A stretch of DNA of 64,000 bases from Shinella zoogloeoides (GCF_020883495.1 NZ_CP086610.1:1407501-1471500); one strand, 5' to 3'. Positions 18,120-27,336 are shown, counted from the stretch's first letter. Numbers and translations are program-made. Notes: generated by a model not told the origin, from the letters alone.

Positions 18120-18263
18120 TTAGTTGGAAGCCTTGCGGGCGATATACGGGATATCGCTGCGGCCGATGCCGAGGTCGCGAAGTTCACGGTCCGTCATGCG
18201 GCCGAGTTCGTTGACGGTCTGACGGTACTTGCGCCAGTTGTTGAAAGAGCGTGCCAGGTTCAT
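18120..18263 (-). CDS. DUF1127 small protein (YjiS-like), second copy
   Basis: A 47-residue basic protein parallel to the gene at 17630, with YRQTVNELGRMTDRELRDLG followed by IGRSDIPYI. ATG at 18263 fits the usual DUF1127 length and has AAGGGG upstream. It lies just downstream, on the same strand, of the two sRNA-like units at 18.5-18.9 kb. The association of DUF1127 genes with CCTCCTCCC-motif sRNAs is known in Rhodobacter, where the protein helps sRNA maturation. Confidence 0.87.
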   Translation of the reverse strand: MNLARSFNNWRKYRQTVNELGRMTDRELRDLGIGRSDIPYIARKASN

Positions 18264-18343
18264 GTCTTTACCCCTTTCTTGGGCTTCCTGCTGGGCGGCC
18301 GCTCGTCCTTGGCGCCGCCCCGATCTGTTGATTTGGAATATAC

Positions 18344-18355
18344 GTTGCAGCGCAA
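18344..18355 (-). promoter_or_regulatory. Variant of the TTGCACTGCACA promoter element, DUF1127 gene 2
   Basis: On the minus strand TTGCGCTGCAAC matches 9 of 12 bases of the element at 17853 and 18943. It is about 80 bases upstream of the second DUF1127 start, with TATATTCC just downstream. Confidence 0.4.
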
Positions 18356-18502
18356 AAAAGAACAGCGCTGGAATGGCACGGCACCTATGCGTTTTGCGCA
18401 TGTCAAGCGGAAATTTTGGCAAGAATCTGGCCAAAATTCGCGCTTTCGTCACAAGGATTAAGATCAGTTATGCATTCAAGGTCGGAAAGGCCCCGAAAAG
18501 CG

Positions 18503-18621
18503 AACGCCCGCCGGGGGAGGAGATCCGGCGGGCGTTGCTGATATCGATTGGCAGCTTGGGAGGAGGAGGAGGGGCTGCCAATCCTGTTCGGGGGACGCTG
18601 GGAGGAGGAATGCGTCGCCCG
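18503..18621 (-). ncRNA. CCTCCTCCC-loop small RNA unit, copy B (cuckoo/CcsR-like)
   Basis: Three consecutive hairpins are seen on the minus strand: 18589-18621, 18546-18583 (perfect 10-bp stem) and 18503-18536 (perfect 12-bp stem). Each loop reads CTCCTCCC or CCTCCTCCC, an anti-Shine-Dalgarno sequence. The last hairpin is followed by TTCGCTTTTC, like an intrinsic terminator, which fixes the strand. This architecture is that of the alphaproteobacterial cuckoo/CIN1 and CcsR stress sRNAs, which sequester ribosome-binding sites or the proteins acting there. No strong promoter was found for this copy. Confidence 0.7.
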
Positions 18622-18773
18622 ATCGATGCTTGTCTTGTAGCGGTGGCTGCCGGCACGCGCCAGCGCCCGATCGGAATGGCACCCATGCGTCGCCCGCATA
18701 TGTGGGGGCGTGAGTGTCAGGCGGATGAAAAATATCGGGATTGGCGCTTGATTGGTGTCTGGGGAAAACAATA

Positions 18774-18885
18774 ACGCCCGCTGGGGGAGGAGGTCCAGCG
18801 GGCGTCATATTGGTGATTGGCAACTGGGAGGAGGAGTGTTGCCAATCGTATCGGAGGGACGCTGGGAGGAGGAGTGCGTCGCTCC
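18774..18885 (-). ncRNA. CCTCCTCCC-loop small RNA unit, copy A (cuckoo/CcsR-like)
   Basis: A near duplicate of the unit about 270 bases away. Hairpins at 18853-18885, 18815-18847 (perfect 10-bp stem) and 18774-18805 (perfect 11-bp stem) all expose CTCCTCCC in their loops on the minus strand. The last is followed by TTATTGTTTT, a terminator tail. A promoter-like CTATACT (18921-18927) with TTGCACTGCACA upstream (18943-18954) lies just ahead. The loop sequences are conserved while stems vary by compensatory changes between the copies, which supports a structured RNA. Confidence 0.75.
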
Positions 18886-18920
18886 GAATTCCGGTGGATC
18901 ATCTCTGATCCGATGTCTGC

Positions 18921-18954
18921 AGTATAGCCGCGGCCCCGATTTTGTGCAGTGCAA
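18921..18954 (-). promoter_or_regulatory. Putative promoter of sRNA copy A with TTGCACTGCACA box
   Basis: The minus strand reads TTGCACTGCACA (18943-18954), then 15 bases, then CTATACT (18921-18927). The 12-base box is identical to that before DUF1127 gene 1, so both may answer to the same regulator. Confidence 0.5.
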
Positions 18955-19205
18955 TATGGGAATGGATGATATGCGCCCCTTGCATGCCCTCGACGGGGAG
19001 ACTGTTCGGCTCCGTTATTGCCAAATCTGCCATGGATTTCTTTATTCCTCGTTAATCCAGATCGGTCTTGGCGCCGTTTTGCGCCTATTTCGGTGAAAGC
19101 GCGCCGATTCCACGATTTTTGCCGAGATTGCGAATTTCCTGTGCCCCTATATCGTTCGTGTTGACAGGGCTGGAATCGGCCGGAGCGAATCTGGAGCGGG
19201 AACGG

Positions 19206-20309
19206 ATGTACAGGGGCAGGCTGGAACGCGATCTCAAACTCTGGGCGACGCAGGGCCTTATCGATGCGCAGACGGCCGGCCGTCTACTCAAGGAATACGA
19301 CAGCCGCGAAAGCGCCTTCAGTGTCGGCCGCGTGCTGATGATGATCGCCGCGCTGCTTGTCGCGGCGGCCGTGCTTCTGCTCGTCGCGGCGAACTGGGAT
19401 GCCGTTCCCCGTCTCGCGCGGCTCGTCGGCATCCTCGCGCTGATCTGGGGCGCGTATCTGGCGGGCGGTTTCCTGATCGCGCGCGGCGCCGAGCGGCTGG
19501 CCGCCGCCTTCCTGGTGCTCGGCACGCTCGCCTTCGGCGGCGCAATCGCGCTGGTGGGGCAGATGTACCATCTCTCCGGCGACACCTTCCAGGCGATGCT
19601 CGTCTGGTTTGCGGGCGCGGTCGTGGCGGCGGCGCTCTTTCGCTCCGGCGCCGTCACCGCGGTTGCCGGCGTCCTCGCCTTCGTCGTTGCGGGCGTGGAC
19701 TGGACGCAGTCCTCCAATGCCGATGAAACGGTGCTGCTTTGGCTGATGCCGCTGATGGCCGCCATCGTCATCCTTCTGGTGCGCTACAGCGGGGCCGACC
19801 GGGTGCGCCATCTCGCCTATCTGCTGCTTGTCGTCTGGCTCGCCTATATCTATGGCGAGAACGAAACGCCCGGAACCGCCATCGCCATCGCCGTCTTCGG
19901 GGCGGTCGCTTACCTCCTCGCCGCCGTGCCGCAATCGCCGCTCCATGCGCTTGCCCGCAGCGCCGGCGCGGCGCCGGCCTTCTATTCCTATCTCGTGCTG
20001 CTTCTCGGCCTTCTCGTCCTGCATGCGGAATTCAACGGCGTCGCGGACCGGCTTCTCGTCGGCATCGTCACGCTGGGCGCGGCGATTGCGGGCATCGCGC
20101 TTTCCGGCAAGGAGAACGGCGCGGTGCGCTATCTCGGTTATGCCGCCTTCGCCGCAGAGACGCTGTATCTCGCCTCGGAAACCATCGGCTCGATCATCGG
20201 CACGTCCGGCTTCTTCCTCATCGCCGGTTTCGTCGTGGCGCTCATCGCCTGGGCGGTGATCGTGATGGAGCGGCGCTTTTCCAGAACAGAACCGAAGGTG
20301 GAGGCCTGA
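19206..20309 (+). CDS. DUF2157 multi-spanning membrane protein
   Basis: A 367-residue inner-membrane protein with about ten hydrophobic segments. The cytoplasmic N-terminus (LKLWATQGLIDAQTAGRLLK) is the DUF2157 signature. Function is unknown. The 3-base gap to the GDYXXLXY gene indicates an operon; the two are paired in many bacteria. ATG at 19206 is preceded by GGAGCGGGAAC. Confidence 0.82.
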   Translation: MYRGRLERDLKLWATQGLIDAQTAGRLLKEYDSRESAFSVGRVLMMIAALLVAAAVLLLVAANWDAVPRLARLVGILALIWGAYLAGGFLIARGAERLAAAFLVLGTLAFGGAIALVGQMYHLSGDTFQAMLVWFAGAVVAAALFRSGAVTAVAGVLAFVVAGVDWTQSSNADETVLLWLMPLMAAIVILLVRYSGADRVRHLAYLLLVVWLAYIYGENETPGTAIAIAVFGAVAYLLAAVPQSPLHALARSAGAAPAFYSYLVLLLGLLVLHAEFNGVADRLLVGIVTLGAAIAGIALSGKENGAVRYLGYAAFAAETLYLASETIGSIIGTSGFFLIAGFVVALIAWAVIVMERRFSRTEPKVEA

Positions 20310-20312
20310 GCC

Positions 20313-20903
20313 ATGAGCGCATCCCGTTTCTTCCGCCTCCCGCCGCTTGTCGCCGCCGTCATCGCGGCCGCGCTCCAGACGGCCGTTATCGGCTATATGG
20401 TGGAGGGGCGTGCCTCCATCCTGCGCAGCGGCGCGGACATCAGGCTGAAGACGCTGCCCGTCGATCCGCGCGACCTTCTGCGCGGCGACTACGTGATCCT
20501 GTCCTATCCGGTCTCGACGATCCCGAAATCCATCGTGACCGGCGAGAGCCCGAAGGGCGGCACGCGGGCGCGCCTCTTCGTGCGCCTGAAGCCCGGCGCG
20601 GACGGGCTCTGGACCGCGGCCGGGGCGAGCTTCGCCACCCTGCCGGCCGAGGAGGGCAGCGTCGTGCTGCGCACGCTTCCCTTTGATTATTATGAGGGGT
20701 CTGACGGTGGCGTGCCGGATACGCTCTTCGTGCAATACGGCATCGAGCGCTATTATGTGCCGGAAGGCGAGGGCAAGGTGCTGGAGGAGGCCCGGAACCA
20801 TGAGGAACTGGAAGTCGAGGCCCGGGTATCGAAGGACGGCACCGCGCAGATCGCCCGCCTGATTCTCAAGGGCGAGCCGCTCTACGAGGAACCGCTCTAT
20901 TGA
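20313..20903 (+). CDS. GDYXXLXY domain protein
   Basis: A 196-residue protein with an N-terminal membrane anchor (PPLVAAVIAAALQTAVIGYM) and an exported domain carrying the motif LLRGDYVILSY, which names the family. Its function is unknown. Usual partner of DUF2157 membrane proteins, as here. Confidence 0.85.
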   Translation: MSASRFFRLPPLVAAVIAAALQTAVIGYMVEGRASILRSGADIRLKTLPVDPRDLLRGDYVILSYPVSTIPKSIVTGESPKGGTRARLFVRLKPGADGLWTAAGASFATLPAEEGSVVLRTLPFDYYEGSDGGVPDTLFVQYGIERYYVPEGEGKVLEEARNHEELEVEARVSKDGTAQIARLILKGEPLYEEPLY

Positions 20904-21038
20904 GGCGAGGGACGACGCCCGGTCCCACCCGTATTTTTCCTTTGATCCGCCGAAAACGGATGATATAGAGACGCCGCGCTCGGAAGGCGCCATGAGCAGC
21001 GGCATCGGCCCGCTCGTGGCACGGCGGTTTCTCGGGGC

Positions 21039-21123
<85 letters not shown>

Positions 21124-21300
21124 GAGCCACCGGACACGGAAACGGAGGTTTCCGCGCCGTGTGGAGCATGAGAGCGCCATTTTGCTTGCCAAAAGGCCAT
21201 CGAATTCAGTAAAGCCACAGCCGGCAAATGGACCGGCGGGGTGCTCGCCATAACCGGAAGGCCGGTTTGAGCACCGCCAACTCGAAATGAAGGTTTGAAC

Positions 21301-22773
21301 ATGCAGGTTATCGAAACGCTCGCTGAAGGGCTGAAGCGCGAAATCAAGGTCGTCATCCCGGCCAAGGACATGGAAGCTCAGATGAACGAGCGTCTTGAGG
21401 ACGTGAAGGGCCGTGTCCGCATCAACGGCTTCCGTCCGGGCAAGGTGCCGTTCGCACATCTCAAGAAGATGTACGGCAAGTCCGTCATGGCCGAACTGGT
21501 CAACGAGATCGTCCGCGACCGTCCGTCCGCGATTCTCTCCGAGCGCGGCGAAAAGTCCGCAACGCAGCCGGAAATCGGCATGACCGAAGACCAGGCCGAA
21601 GCGGAAAAGATCCTCAACGGTCAGGCCGACTTCGAGTTCACCCTGTCCTACGAAGTCATCCCGGCCATCGCGCTGAAGGACAATTCCGGCATCGCCGTCA
21701 CGCGCGAAGTCGTAGACGTCGACGCCAAGGAAGTCGACGACCAGATCCTGAAGATCGCCGAAAGCGCTCGTTCCTACGAGACGAAGAAGGGCAAGGCCGC
21801 CGACGGCGACCGCGTCACCATCGACTATCTCGGCAAGGTCGACGGCGTCGCCTTCGACGGCGGCAAGGACGAAGACGCAGAACTCGTCCTCGGCTCCAAC
21901 CGCTTCATCCCGGGCTTCGAAGAACAGCTCGTCGGCCTGAAGGCTGGCGACGAGAAGGTCATCACCGTCACCTTCCCGGCTGACTACCCGGCCGCAAACC
22001 TTGCCGGCAAGGAAGCCACCTTCGACATCAACGTCAAGGAAGTCGCTGCCGCCGCCGACATCGAGATCAACGACGACCTCGCTTCCAAGCTCGGCCTCGA
22101 ATCGGCCGACAAGCTGCGCGAAATCGTCCGCGGCCAGATCGAAAGCCAGTACGGCTCGGTCACCCGCCAGAAGGTCAAGCGCCAGATCCTCGACCAGCTC
22201 GACGAGATGTACAAGTTCGACACGCCGGAACGCCTGGTCGACGCCGAGTTCGAAAACATCTGGCGCCAGATCAACACGGACCTCGCCCAGTCCGGCAAGA
22301 CCTTCGCTGACGAAGACACGACGGAAGAAGCCGCTCGCGAAGAATATCGCAAGCTCGCAGAACGCCGCGTCCGCCTCGGTCTCGTTCTCTCGGAAATCGG
22401 CGAAAAGGCCGGCGTCCAGGTAACGGACGAAGAGATGCAGCAGTCGCTCTTCCAGCAGCTCCGCCAGTTCCCGGGCCAGGAAAAGCAGATCCTCGAATAC
22501 TTCCAGAAGACCCCGGGCGCAGCCGCTTCGCTCCGCGCGCCGATCTTCGAAGAGAAGGTCGTCGATCACCTGCTCGGCGAAATCAAGGTAACGGACAAGT
22601 CCGTTTCCAAGGAAGAGCTGATGGCTGACGACGAAGAAGGCGCCGACAAGGACGCCAAGAAGGCCGCGCCGAAGAAGAAGGCCGCCAAGGCCGAAGCTGC
22701 GGAAGGCGACGACGCCGCTCCGAAGAAGAAGGCCCCGGCCAAGAAGAAGGCCGCCGAAGGCGACGCCGAGTAA
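21301..22773 (+). CDS. tig: Trigger factor, ribosome-associated chaperone and prolyl isomerase
   Basis: A 490-residue chaperone that binds nascent chains at the exit tunnel. The ribosome-binding signature is [17 protein letters not shown] (residues about 42-58), the FKBP-type domain carries [20 protein letters not shown], and the long C-terminal arm is helical. The last 50 residues are a Lys/Ala-rich low-complexity tail. ATG at 21301 is the family start; no operon partner. Confidence 0.96.
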   Translation: MQVIETLAEGLKREIKVVIPAKDMEAQMNERLEDVKGRVRINGFRPGKVPFAHLKKMYGKSVMAELVNEIVRDRPSAILSERGEKSATQPEIGMTEDQAEAEKILNGQADFEFTLSYEVIPAIALKDNSGIAVTREVVDVDAKEVDDQILKIAESARSYETKKGKAADGDRVTIDYLGKVDGVAFDGGKDEDAELVLGSNRFIPGFEEQLVGLKAGDEKVITVTFPADYPAANLAGKEATFDINVKEVAAAADIEINDDLASKLGLESADKLREIVRGQIESQYGSVTRQKVKRQILDQLDEMYKFDTPERLVDAEFENIWRQINTDLAQSGKTFADEDTTEEAAREEYRKLAERRVRLGLVLSEIGEKAGVQVTDEEMQQSLFQQLRQFPGQEKQILEYFQKTPGAAASLRAPIFEEKVVDHLLGEIKVTDKSVSKEELMADDEEGADKDAKKAAPKKKAAKAEAAEGDDAAPKKKAPAKKKAAEGDAE

Positions 22774-22796
22774 TCGGTTCCTGCATTCACAAACGA

Positions 22797-22822
22797 AAAG
22801 GCCGCCCTTGGGCGGCCTTTTT
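22797..22822. terminator. Bidirectional terminator between tig and sthA
   Basis: A perfect stem AAAAGGCCGCC/GGCGGCCTTTT with loop CTTG lies between the convergent genes and ends in T-runs on both strands. Confidence 0.9.
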
Positions 22823-22859
22823 GCATTTGGGCGTTTCAATGATGACGCGCCGGAGCGCG

Positions 22860-24266
22860 TCACTCCTGCTGCGAGAGGTCGCCCATGCGGTTCCAGGCGT
22901 CGAGGCCGGCGATCTTGTAGGCTTCGGCGAGCGTCGGGTAGTTGAAGGTATTTTCCACGAAATATTCGACGGTGCCCTTCAGGTTCAGCACGGCCTGGCC
23001 GATATGCACCAGCTCGGTCGCGCCTTCGCCGACGATATGCACGCCGAGCAGGCGGCGCGTCTTCAGCGAGAAGATCATTTTCAGGAGGCCGGAATTGAGG
23101 CCCATGATGTGGCCGCGCGAGGTCTCGCGGAAACGCGCCATGCCGCATTCATAGGGAATGCCGCGTTCCTTGACCTCTTCCTCGGTAAGGCCGCAGGTCG
23201 AGATTTCCGGCACGGCATAGATGCCGTAGGGGAAATATTTCGGCGGCTCCTTGGCAATGGCCCCGACGGCGACGCGGGCGGCGATGCGGCCCTGTTCCAT
23301 GGAGGTGGAGGCAAGGCTCGGGAAGCCGACGACGTCGCCGGCGGCGTAGATATGCGGCACTTCCGTCTGGAAAGTTTCCGGGGTTACGCTGAGGCGGCCG
23401 CGCGAATCGGCGGTGAGGCCGGCGGCGGCAAGGTTCAGGCTGTCCGTCGCGCCGACGCGGCCGGCGGCATAGAGCACCATGTCGCAGGTGACATGGCGGC
23501 CGTTGTCCAGCGTGATCTCGCACTTGCCGTTTTCGAGCTTCTCCACCTTGTCGGCCTTCTGGCCGAGGATCAGCTTCATGTTCCGGTCGCGCAGGTCGTG
23601 GACGAATTCCTCGACGATCTCGCGATCGATGAAGTCGAGGATTGTCGGCTTGGGATCGATGACCGTGACCTGCGTGTCGAGCGCGGAGAAGATCGTGGCA
23701 TATTCGATGCCGATGACGCCCGCGCCGATGACCGCTATCGAGCGCGGCAGTTCCTTGATGTCGAGCAGTTCGTCGCTGTCGAGCACGCTGACGCCATCGA
23801 AGGGAATGCTCTCCGGCCGATAGGGTTTCGTGCCGACGGCGAGCATGATTCCCTTGCCCTTCACCTGAACGATTTCACCGTCGTCCTTGAGGATTTCCAG
23901 CACGTCCGCCGCCACGAACTTCGCCTTGCCGCGGATATGCTGCACGCGGTTTCTGGCAAACTGGTGCTCCAGCACCTCCACCTCATGATCGAGCGTGATG
24001 AGCAGGCGGCGGCGCAGGTCGTCGGCGCTGATTTCCTGCTTCACGCGGTAGGCGCGGCCGTAGAAGCCGCGCTCGCGCCAGCCGGAAAGGTTCAGCGCCG
24101 TTTCGCGCAGCGTCTTGGAGGGAATGGTGCCGGTATGCACCGAGACGCCGCCGACACGCTTGCCCTGTTCGATGACGAGAACCTTGCGCCCGAGCTTGGC
24201 CGCCTGGATAGCGCCGCGGCGGCCTGCGGGGCCGCTGCCCACGACGACGAGATCAAATTCCTGCAT
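22860..24266 (-). CDS. sthA: Soluble (Si-specific) NAD(P)+ transhydrogenase
   Basis: A flavoprotein of 468 residues that interconverts NADH and NADPH in the cytoplasm. FAD motif LVVVGSGPAGRRGAIQAAK, NAD(P) motif IAVIGAGVIGIEYATIF, and the second FAD motif HIYAAGDVVGFP. The redox-active cysteine pair of lipoamide dehydrogenases is absent (GGVSVHTGTIPSKTLR), which is diagnostic for SthA. ATG at 24266 begins directly before the FAD motif. It converges on tig. Confidence 0.94.
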   Translation of the reverse strand: MQEFDLVVVGSGPAGRRGAIQAAKLGRKVLVIEQGKRVGGVSVHTGTIPSKTLRETALNLSGWRERGFYGRAYRVKQEISADDLRRRLLITLDHEVEVLEHQFARNRVQHIRGKAKFVAADVLEILKDDGEIVQVKGKGIMLAVGTKPYRPESIPFDGVSVLDSDELLDIKELPRSIAVIGAGVIGIEYATIFSALDTQVTVIDPKPTILDFIDREIVEEFVHDLRDRNMKLILGQKADKVEKLENGKCEITLDNGRHVTCDMVLYAAGRVGATDSLNLAAAGLTADSRGRLSVTPETFQTEVPHIYAAGDVVGFPSLASTSMEQGRIAARVAVGAIAKEPPKYFPYGIYAVPEISTCGLTEEEVKERGIPYECGMARFRETSRGHIMGLNSGLLKMIFSLKTRRLLGVHIVGEGATELVHIGQAVLNLKGTVEYFVENTFNYPTLAEAYKIAGLDAWNRMGDLSQQE

Positions 24267-24400
24267 GTGAGATTGCCTCAGCCTTTTGCGGGAAGACCCA
24301 TTGCGGTGCAGCAACCGTCTTCGCCGTGCAATTTCCGTCAACCGAATCTGGCAGCAAACCGTTTCAATCGGATGAAGGAACGCCCATCCGATCCGGGAAT

Positions 24401-24562
24401 TCACATAAGTCTCAACCCTTTGAGGCTGGCATGCCCATCCTTGCCGATGATGATGTGGTCATGAACAGTGATACCAAGCGGACGGGCGGTTTCCACGATC
24501 GTCTTCGTCATGTCGATGTCAGCCCGCGACGGAGTCGGGTCGCCGGAAGGGTGATTGTGGAC
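24401..24562 (-). pseudogene. radC: radC 3' fragment, cut by island insertion
   Basis: The C-terminal ~53 codons of RadC (JAB/UPF0758): [19 protein letters not shown], then [17 protein letters not shown]. Upstream of VHNHPSGDP the RadC similarity stops at once and the frame continues into island DNA. The matching 5' part lies at the right edge of the window (63,602 onward). The break falls in the [12 protein letters not shown] metal-binding motif, so RadC is inactivated. Confidence 0.9.
24548..24562. repeat. Left attachment-site copy of the island
   Basis: Fifteen bases, AGGGTGATTGTGGAC on the plus strand, encode the VHNHP codons of RadC on the minus strand. The right copy at 63,602 is GGGATGGTTATGGAC. 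They agree at 11 of 15 positions, all four differences being purine transitions at wobble positions, so both encode V-H-N-H-P. Confidence 0.7.
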
Positions 24563-24668
24563 CATCCATATGGTCCGCATAACGTGTTGATTTATATGAT
24601 CTACTTCGCTTAGAGGTGCCGAATGGTTCCGGGGATTGGGGGCGGTTCGCGATGACCGAGCGTGACGA

Positions 24669-24899
24669 TCACGGCTGATCATACGTGCGCTCTTCGAGGC
24701 CCTTTGATGCACGGCACTGGACCTTATTCTTTTCGTCCCACGCATCAAGCTCATCGAGGGGATAAAGCACAGCTTTGCCAATTTTCACGTAGGACGGTCC
24801 GAGACGCATCGCGCGCCAATTTCGAAGAGTCCCGACTGAAATGCCGCCACGGTAGCGTTCAGCCACCTCGTCAGGGGTAAGGAATTTGCTATCTGACAC
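24669..24899 (-). CDS. AlpA/excisionase-like DNA-binding protein
   Basis: A 76-residue MerR/excisionase-type winged-helix protein: [20 protein letters not shown] then [20 protein letters not shown], the family consensus of HTH_17 proteins that bind att DNA and steer excision. GTG at 24899 was chosen because AAGGAGG lies 6 bases upstream; the 7 upstream codons have no function. On the circular form it would sit just upstream of the integrase gene in the same direction, the normal xis-int order. Confidence 0.75.
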   Translation of the reverse strand: MSDSKFLTPDEVAERYRGGISVGTLRNWRAMRLGPSYVKIGKAVLYPLDELDAWDEKNKVQCRASKGLEERTYDQP

Positions 24900-25362
24900 T
24901 ATCGCCTCCTTCGGCTGCACGATCCAGGCCGTCCCGCCGCGTCTTCAGTTGATCGTAGCGGTAGTCTCCTCAGGCCGCTTTCGGGCTTGTATTTGAGTGC
25001 CCGGAATCGGTGCCTCACGCTTCCGCACGGACATACATGCTGCGTCATTCACAGCCGTGGAAGGTGTTCCGGGCAGGTGTCGGAGAAACGGATAGCGTAG
25101 GGGGCACATAGGCGGGTTCGGCCGCGATGCCTTCGCCAGCGCCCGGCGCCGGTCAGATGCTGCGCTATGGAATTGTGGGCCGTTCCGGTGGGGACTTTGT
25201 AGCGGGTGTGCGGGCGAGGAAAGAAACGCCTTTTGTCCAAATATGAGGCTCGGCCCAGCCGCTACCCCGTCCTGTGATAAGCCATCTATGTTGGACTAGC
25301 CATCGCGTTCACCGAGCATACGGTGCTGGCTCGGGGGAAGGATGCCTAAGCGCTCTTTCAGG
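24900..25362. other. Non-coding stretch between the AlpA-like gene and msrA
   Basis: About 460 bases without a convincing gene. A 63-codon frame (25049-25240, minus) has no domain or ribosome site. I see no clear promoter or repeat. It may hold the control region of the AlpA-like gene. Confidence 0.5.
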
Positions 25363-25848
25363 CTATCTGGGCAGAGCAAACGCTGAATAGTGCTGTCGAA
25401 TATACGCCAGCTTCGGATCAATGTAGCGCTGACAGAAAGGCCTACTCGGATCGGTTCGATAGTAGTTCTGGTAGCGCGCATCCGACGCCTTAAAGCCTGC
25501 AAACGATAGCACCAAGGTGTGCACTGTCTCGCTAGACTCTTCGCCCAAGCGGGCAACCGCTTGCTCAGCTTCATGTCGCTGGCTCTCTTCAAATATGTAA
25601 ATTGCACTGCGGTATTTGCTTTGGAGCGAACGGGCTCGAGTGGCGGAGTGCGTCCTGAGATGGACCTCGGACAGCGTCGTCAATCCAATGACCGTGGGAT
25701 CGAAGGTGACGATCACCCCCTCCGCCCAGGTGTCTGCCGGCGCCATCGATTGTAGAAAACCCTGGTCGACCTGCGTGACGCCGCGCAACGCTTGGAAAAC
25801 ACCCTCGGTGCACCAGTGGCAGCCTCCACCAAAGCCGACCTTTGCCAT
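25363..25848 (-). CDS. msrA: Peptide-methionine (S)-S-oxide reductase MsrA, divergent type (copy 1)
   Basis: A 161-residue MsrA fold protein that reduces the S-form of methionine sulfoxide in proteins. The active-site loop is GGGCHWCTEGVFQALRGV, with the cysteine in the GCxW position; the usual GCFWG is altered. Other marks are YRSAIYIFEESQ and the FCQRYIDPKL end. ATG at 25848 follows GGAG closely and begins 2 bases after the stop of the upstream hydrolase gene. Last gene of a dps-hydrolase-msrA operon. Confidence 0.85.
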   Translation of the reverse strand: MAKVGFGGGCHWCTEGVFQALRGVTQVDQGFLQSMAPADTWAEGVIVTFDPTVIGLTTLSEVHLRTHSATRARSLQSKYRSAIYIFEESQRHEAEQAVARLGEESSETVHTLVLSFAGFKASDARYQNYYRTDPSRPFCQRYIDPKLAYIRQHYSAFALPR

Positions 25849-25850
25849 CC

Positions 25851-26705
25851 TCAACTCCTACGCAAAGGCACAACGGCTGGGCCGGACTTATCGAGCTGGC
25901 GGACGAACGCGATGATCCGCTGTCCGACATCGTCCGCCATTTCTACATGAGGGTAGTGCCCGGCGCCCGCAACAATCATGGTTTCGGCATTGAGCCTCGA
26001 AGCCAAGCTCCGAGCTTCTTCGACGGGGTCCGGGAAGTCTGGATCCTTCGAGCCCATCACGATGAGGCTCGGCACGGAGACTTCGTCTAGGATCGCTGCG
26101 GTGTCAGACTTCGACAATGACAGCATCTTCAAGAGAGCCTGCATGCGTTTTGGCTCTCGGAGGTTTGCGGCGATTGCCGCTTTCACTTCAGCATGATCCG
26201 GTGCCGGCTTCGTCGGAAAAAGGCTGCTCCAGTACGTGGTCCAGAACCAAGTACGCCACGGGCCTGCGCATCCGAGCGAGAGGACAAGTTTCTGGATCGT
26301 CTTGAGGGGAAGATCGCGGACAATCGGCCCGAGCAGCACCACCCCGTTGACGAGGCCAGGAGACTCCCTGGCAGCCCAGAGCGCAGACCCGGCCGCGAAC
26401 GAGTTGCCCATGATCGTGGCTGGACCGGCACCCAACTGTTGGAGGATGGAGATGGCGTCACGGCTGACCGCTCGCGCAGAGTAGTCCGGCCACTCGGCCG
26501 ACGATTCTCCGAACCCGCGGACGTCCATCGTCACCACTCGGCATCCCGCATGCTGCAGCATAGGCTTCACGAGGCGGTACTCGGATCGCAAGTCGCCCAT
26601 TCCCGGAATTCCGATGACGACAGGTCCGGTTCCGCCCGTGTCGTCGAAGGCTATCCTACCACTCTCTGTCTCCATAAACTGGGTCTGCGCATCGTTAGAC
26701 GCCAT
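25851..26705 (-). CDS. Alpha/beta hydrolase
   Basis: About 284 residues with the hydrolase fold. The nucleophile elbow is GNSFAAGS (Ser in GxSxx, near residue 112), the oxyanion loop is GIPGMGDLRSEYR, and the C-terminal catalytic pair is LIVMGSKDPDFP and GAGHYPHVE. The substrate is unknown; sequence type resembles esterases and C-C hydrolases. ATG at 26705 is the first with the fold in frame; the frame is open further upstream. It lies between dps and msrA in the operon. Confidence 0.82.
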   Translation of the reverse strand: MASNDAQTQFMETESGRIAFDDTGGTGPVVIGIPGMGDLRSEYRLVKPMLQHAGCRVVTMDVRGFGESSAEWPDYSARAVSRDAISILQQLGAGPATIMGNSFAAGSALWAARESPGLVNGVVLLGPIVRDLPLKTIQKLVLSLGCAGPWRTWFWTTYWSSLFPTKPAPDHAEVKAAIAANLREPKRMQALLKMLSLSKSDTAAILDEVSVPSLIVMGSKDPDFPDPVEEARSLASRLNAETMIVAGAGHYPHVEMADDVGQRIIAFVRQLDKSGPAVVPLRRS

Positions 26706-26734
26706 GAAACGATCCGATCCGTTGAGCAGCAATC

Positions 26735-27229
26735 CTATCGGCTGACTTCGAAAAGAAACCACGCACGGCGTTCCGCCTCGTCGGTCCAGGTATCGATCAG
26801 GCCGGAGGTCGCATTGTCCTTCGCCTGGTCGGCGACGTCCTTTGCGCGACGCAGCGACTCGACCATGTGAAGATTATCAGCGCGCAATTCCGCCAGCATG
26901 TCCTGAGGCGTGACGAACTCCGCGTCGTTGTCCTTGATCGTCTGGTGGCGGGCGATATCGCCGATCGATCGGATGGTCGTATTACCGGTCTTCCGGGCGC
27001 GCTCAGCCATAGCATCGGTAGCAGCGAGGATCTCCGCAGCTTGCTCGTCGAGAAGCAGGTGGTAGTCCCTGAAGTACGGGCCCGAGACATGCCAGTGAAA
27101 GTTCTTGGTCTTGAGGTAGACCGCATAGCTGTTCGCCAAAATGATCTTCAGCGCATCCGCGACCGTCATGGTCGCGCTTTCGTCCAGGTCAGATGGTGAA
27201 GGCGCGGTTTCAGCACTGGAGTCTGTCAT
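26735..27229 (-). CDS. dps: Dps family ferritin-like DNA-protection protein
   Basis: A 164-residue mini-ferritin. NFHWHVSGPYFRDYHLLLDEQ carries the ferroxidase ligands (interior WHVSGPYFRDYHLLLDEQ), and AERARKTGNTTIRSIGDI is the second helix pair. Dps sequesters iron and removes peroxide, protecting DNA. ATG at 27229 is preceded by GAGGAAG. Its upstream region carries an operator-like palindrome (27337-27355), so the dps-hydrolase-msrA operon may be part of the island stress regulon. Confidence 0.92.
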   Translation of the reverse strand: MTDSSAETAPSPSDLDESATMTVADALKIILANSYAVYLKTKNFHWHVSGPYFRDYHLLLDEQAAEILAATDAMAERARKTGNTTIRSIGDIARHQTIKDNDAEFVTPQDMLAELRADNLHMVESLRRAKDVADQAKDNATSGLIDTWTDEAERRAWFLFEVSR

Positions 27230-27336
27230 CGCTTGGACTTCCTCAATGATGGCTTGCACAAGAGACCAGCGCCGATTCTTTCGCACGCTAAGGTACAGAA
27301 AATGAATTTACCTCAGGACGAAGTCCAATGACCTGT

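Noticed and set aside
18480-18890. CRISPR-like array from the repeated GGGAGGAG blocks
   Set aside because: Only two units, each of three different stems, no spacers, no cas genes. Hairpin loops with terminator tails fit sRNAs.
22821-24464. 547-codon plus-strand frame over sthA
   Set aside because: Antisense to sthA, which has all family motifs.
24401-24781. 126-codon frame joining the radC end with island DNA as a working small protein
   Set aside because: The upstream half has no RadC similarity and there is no ribosome site; it is a chance read-through from the island.
25049-25240. 63-codon minus-strand frame
   Set aside because: No domain, no ribosome site, and basic composition; treated as non-coding.
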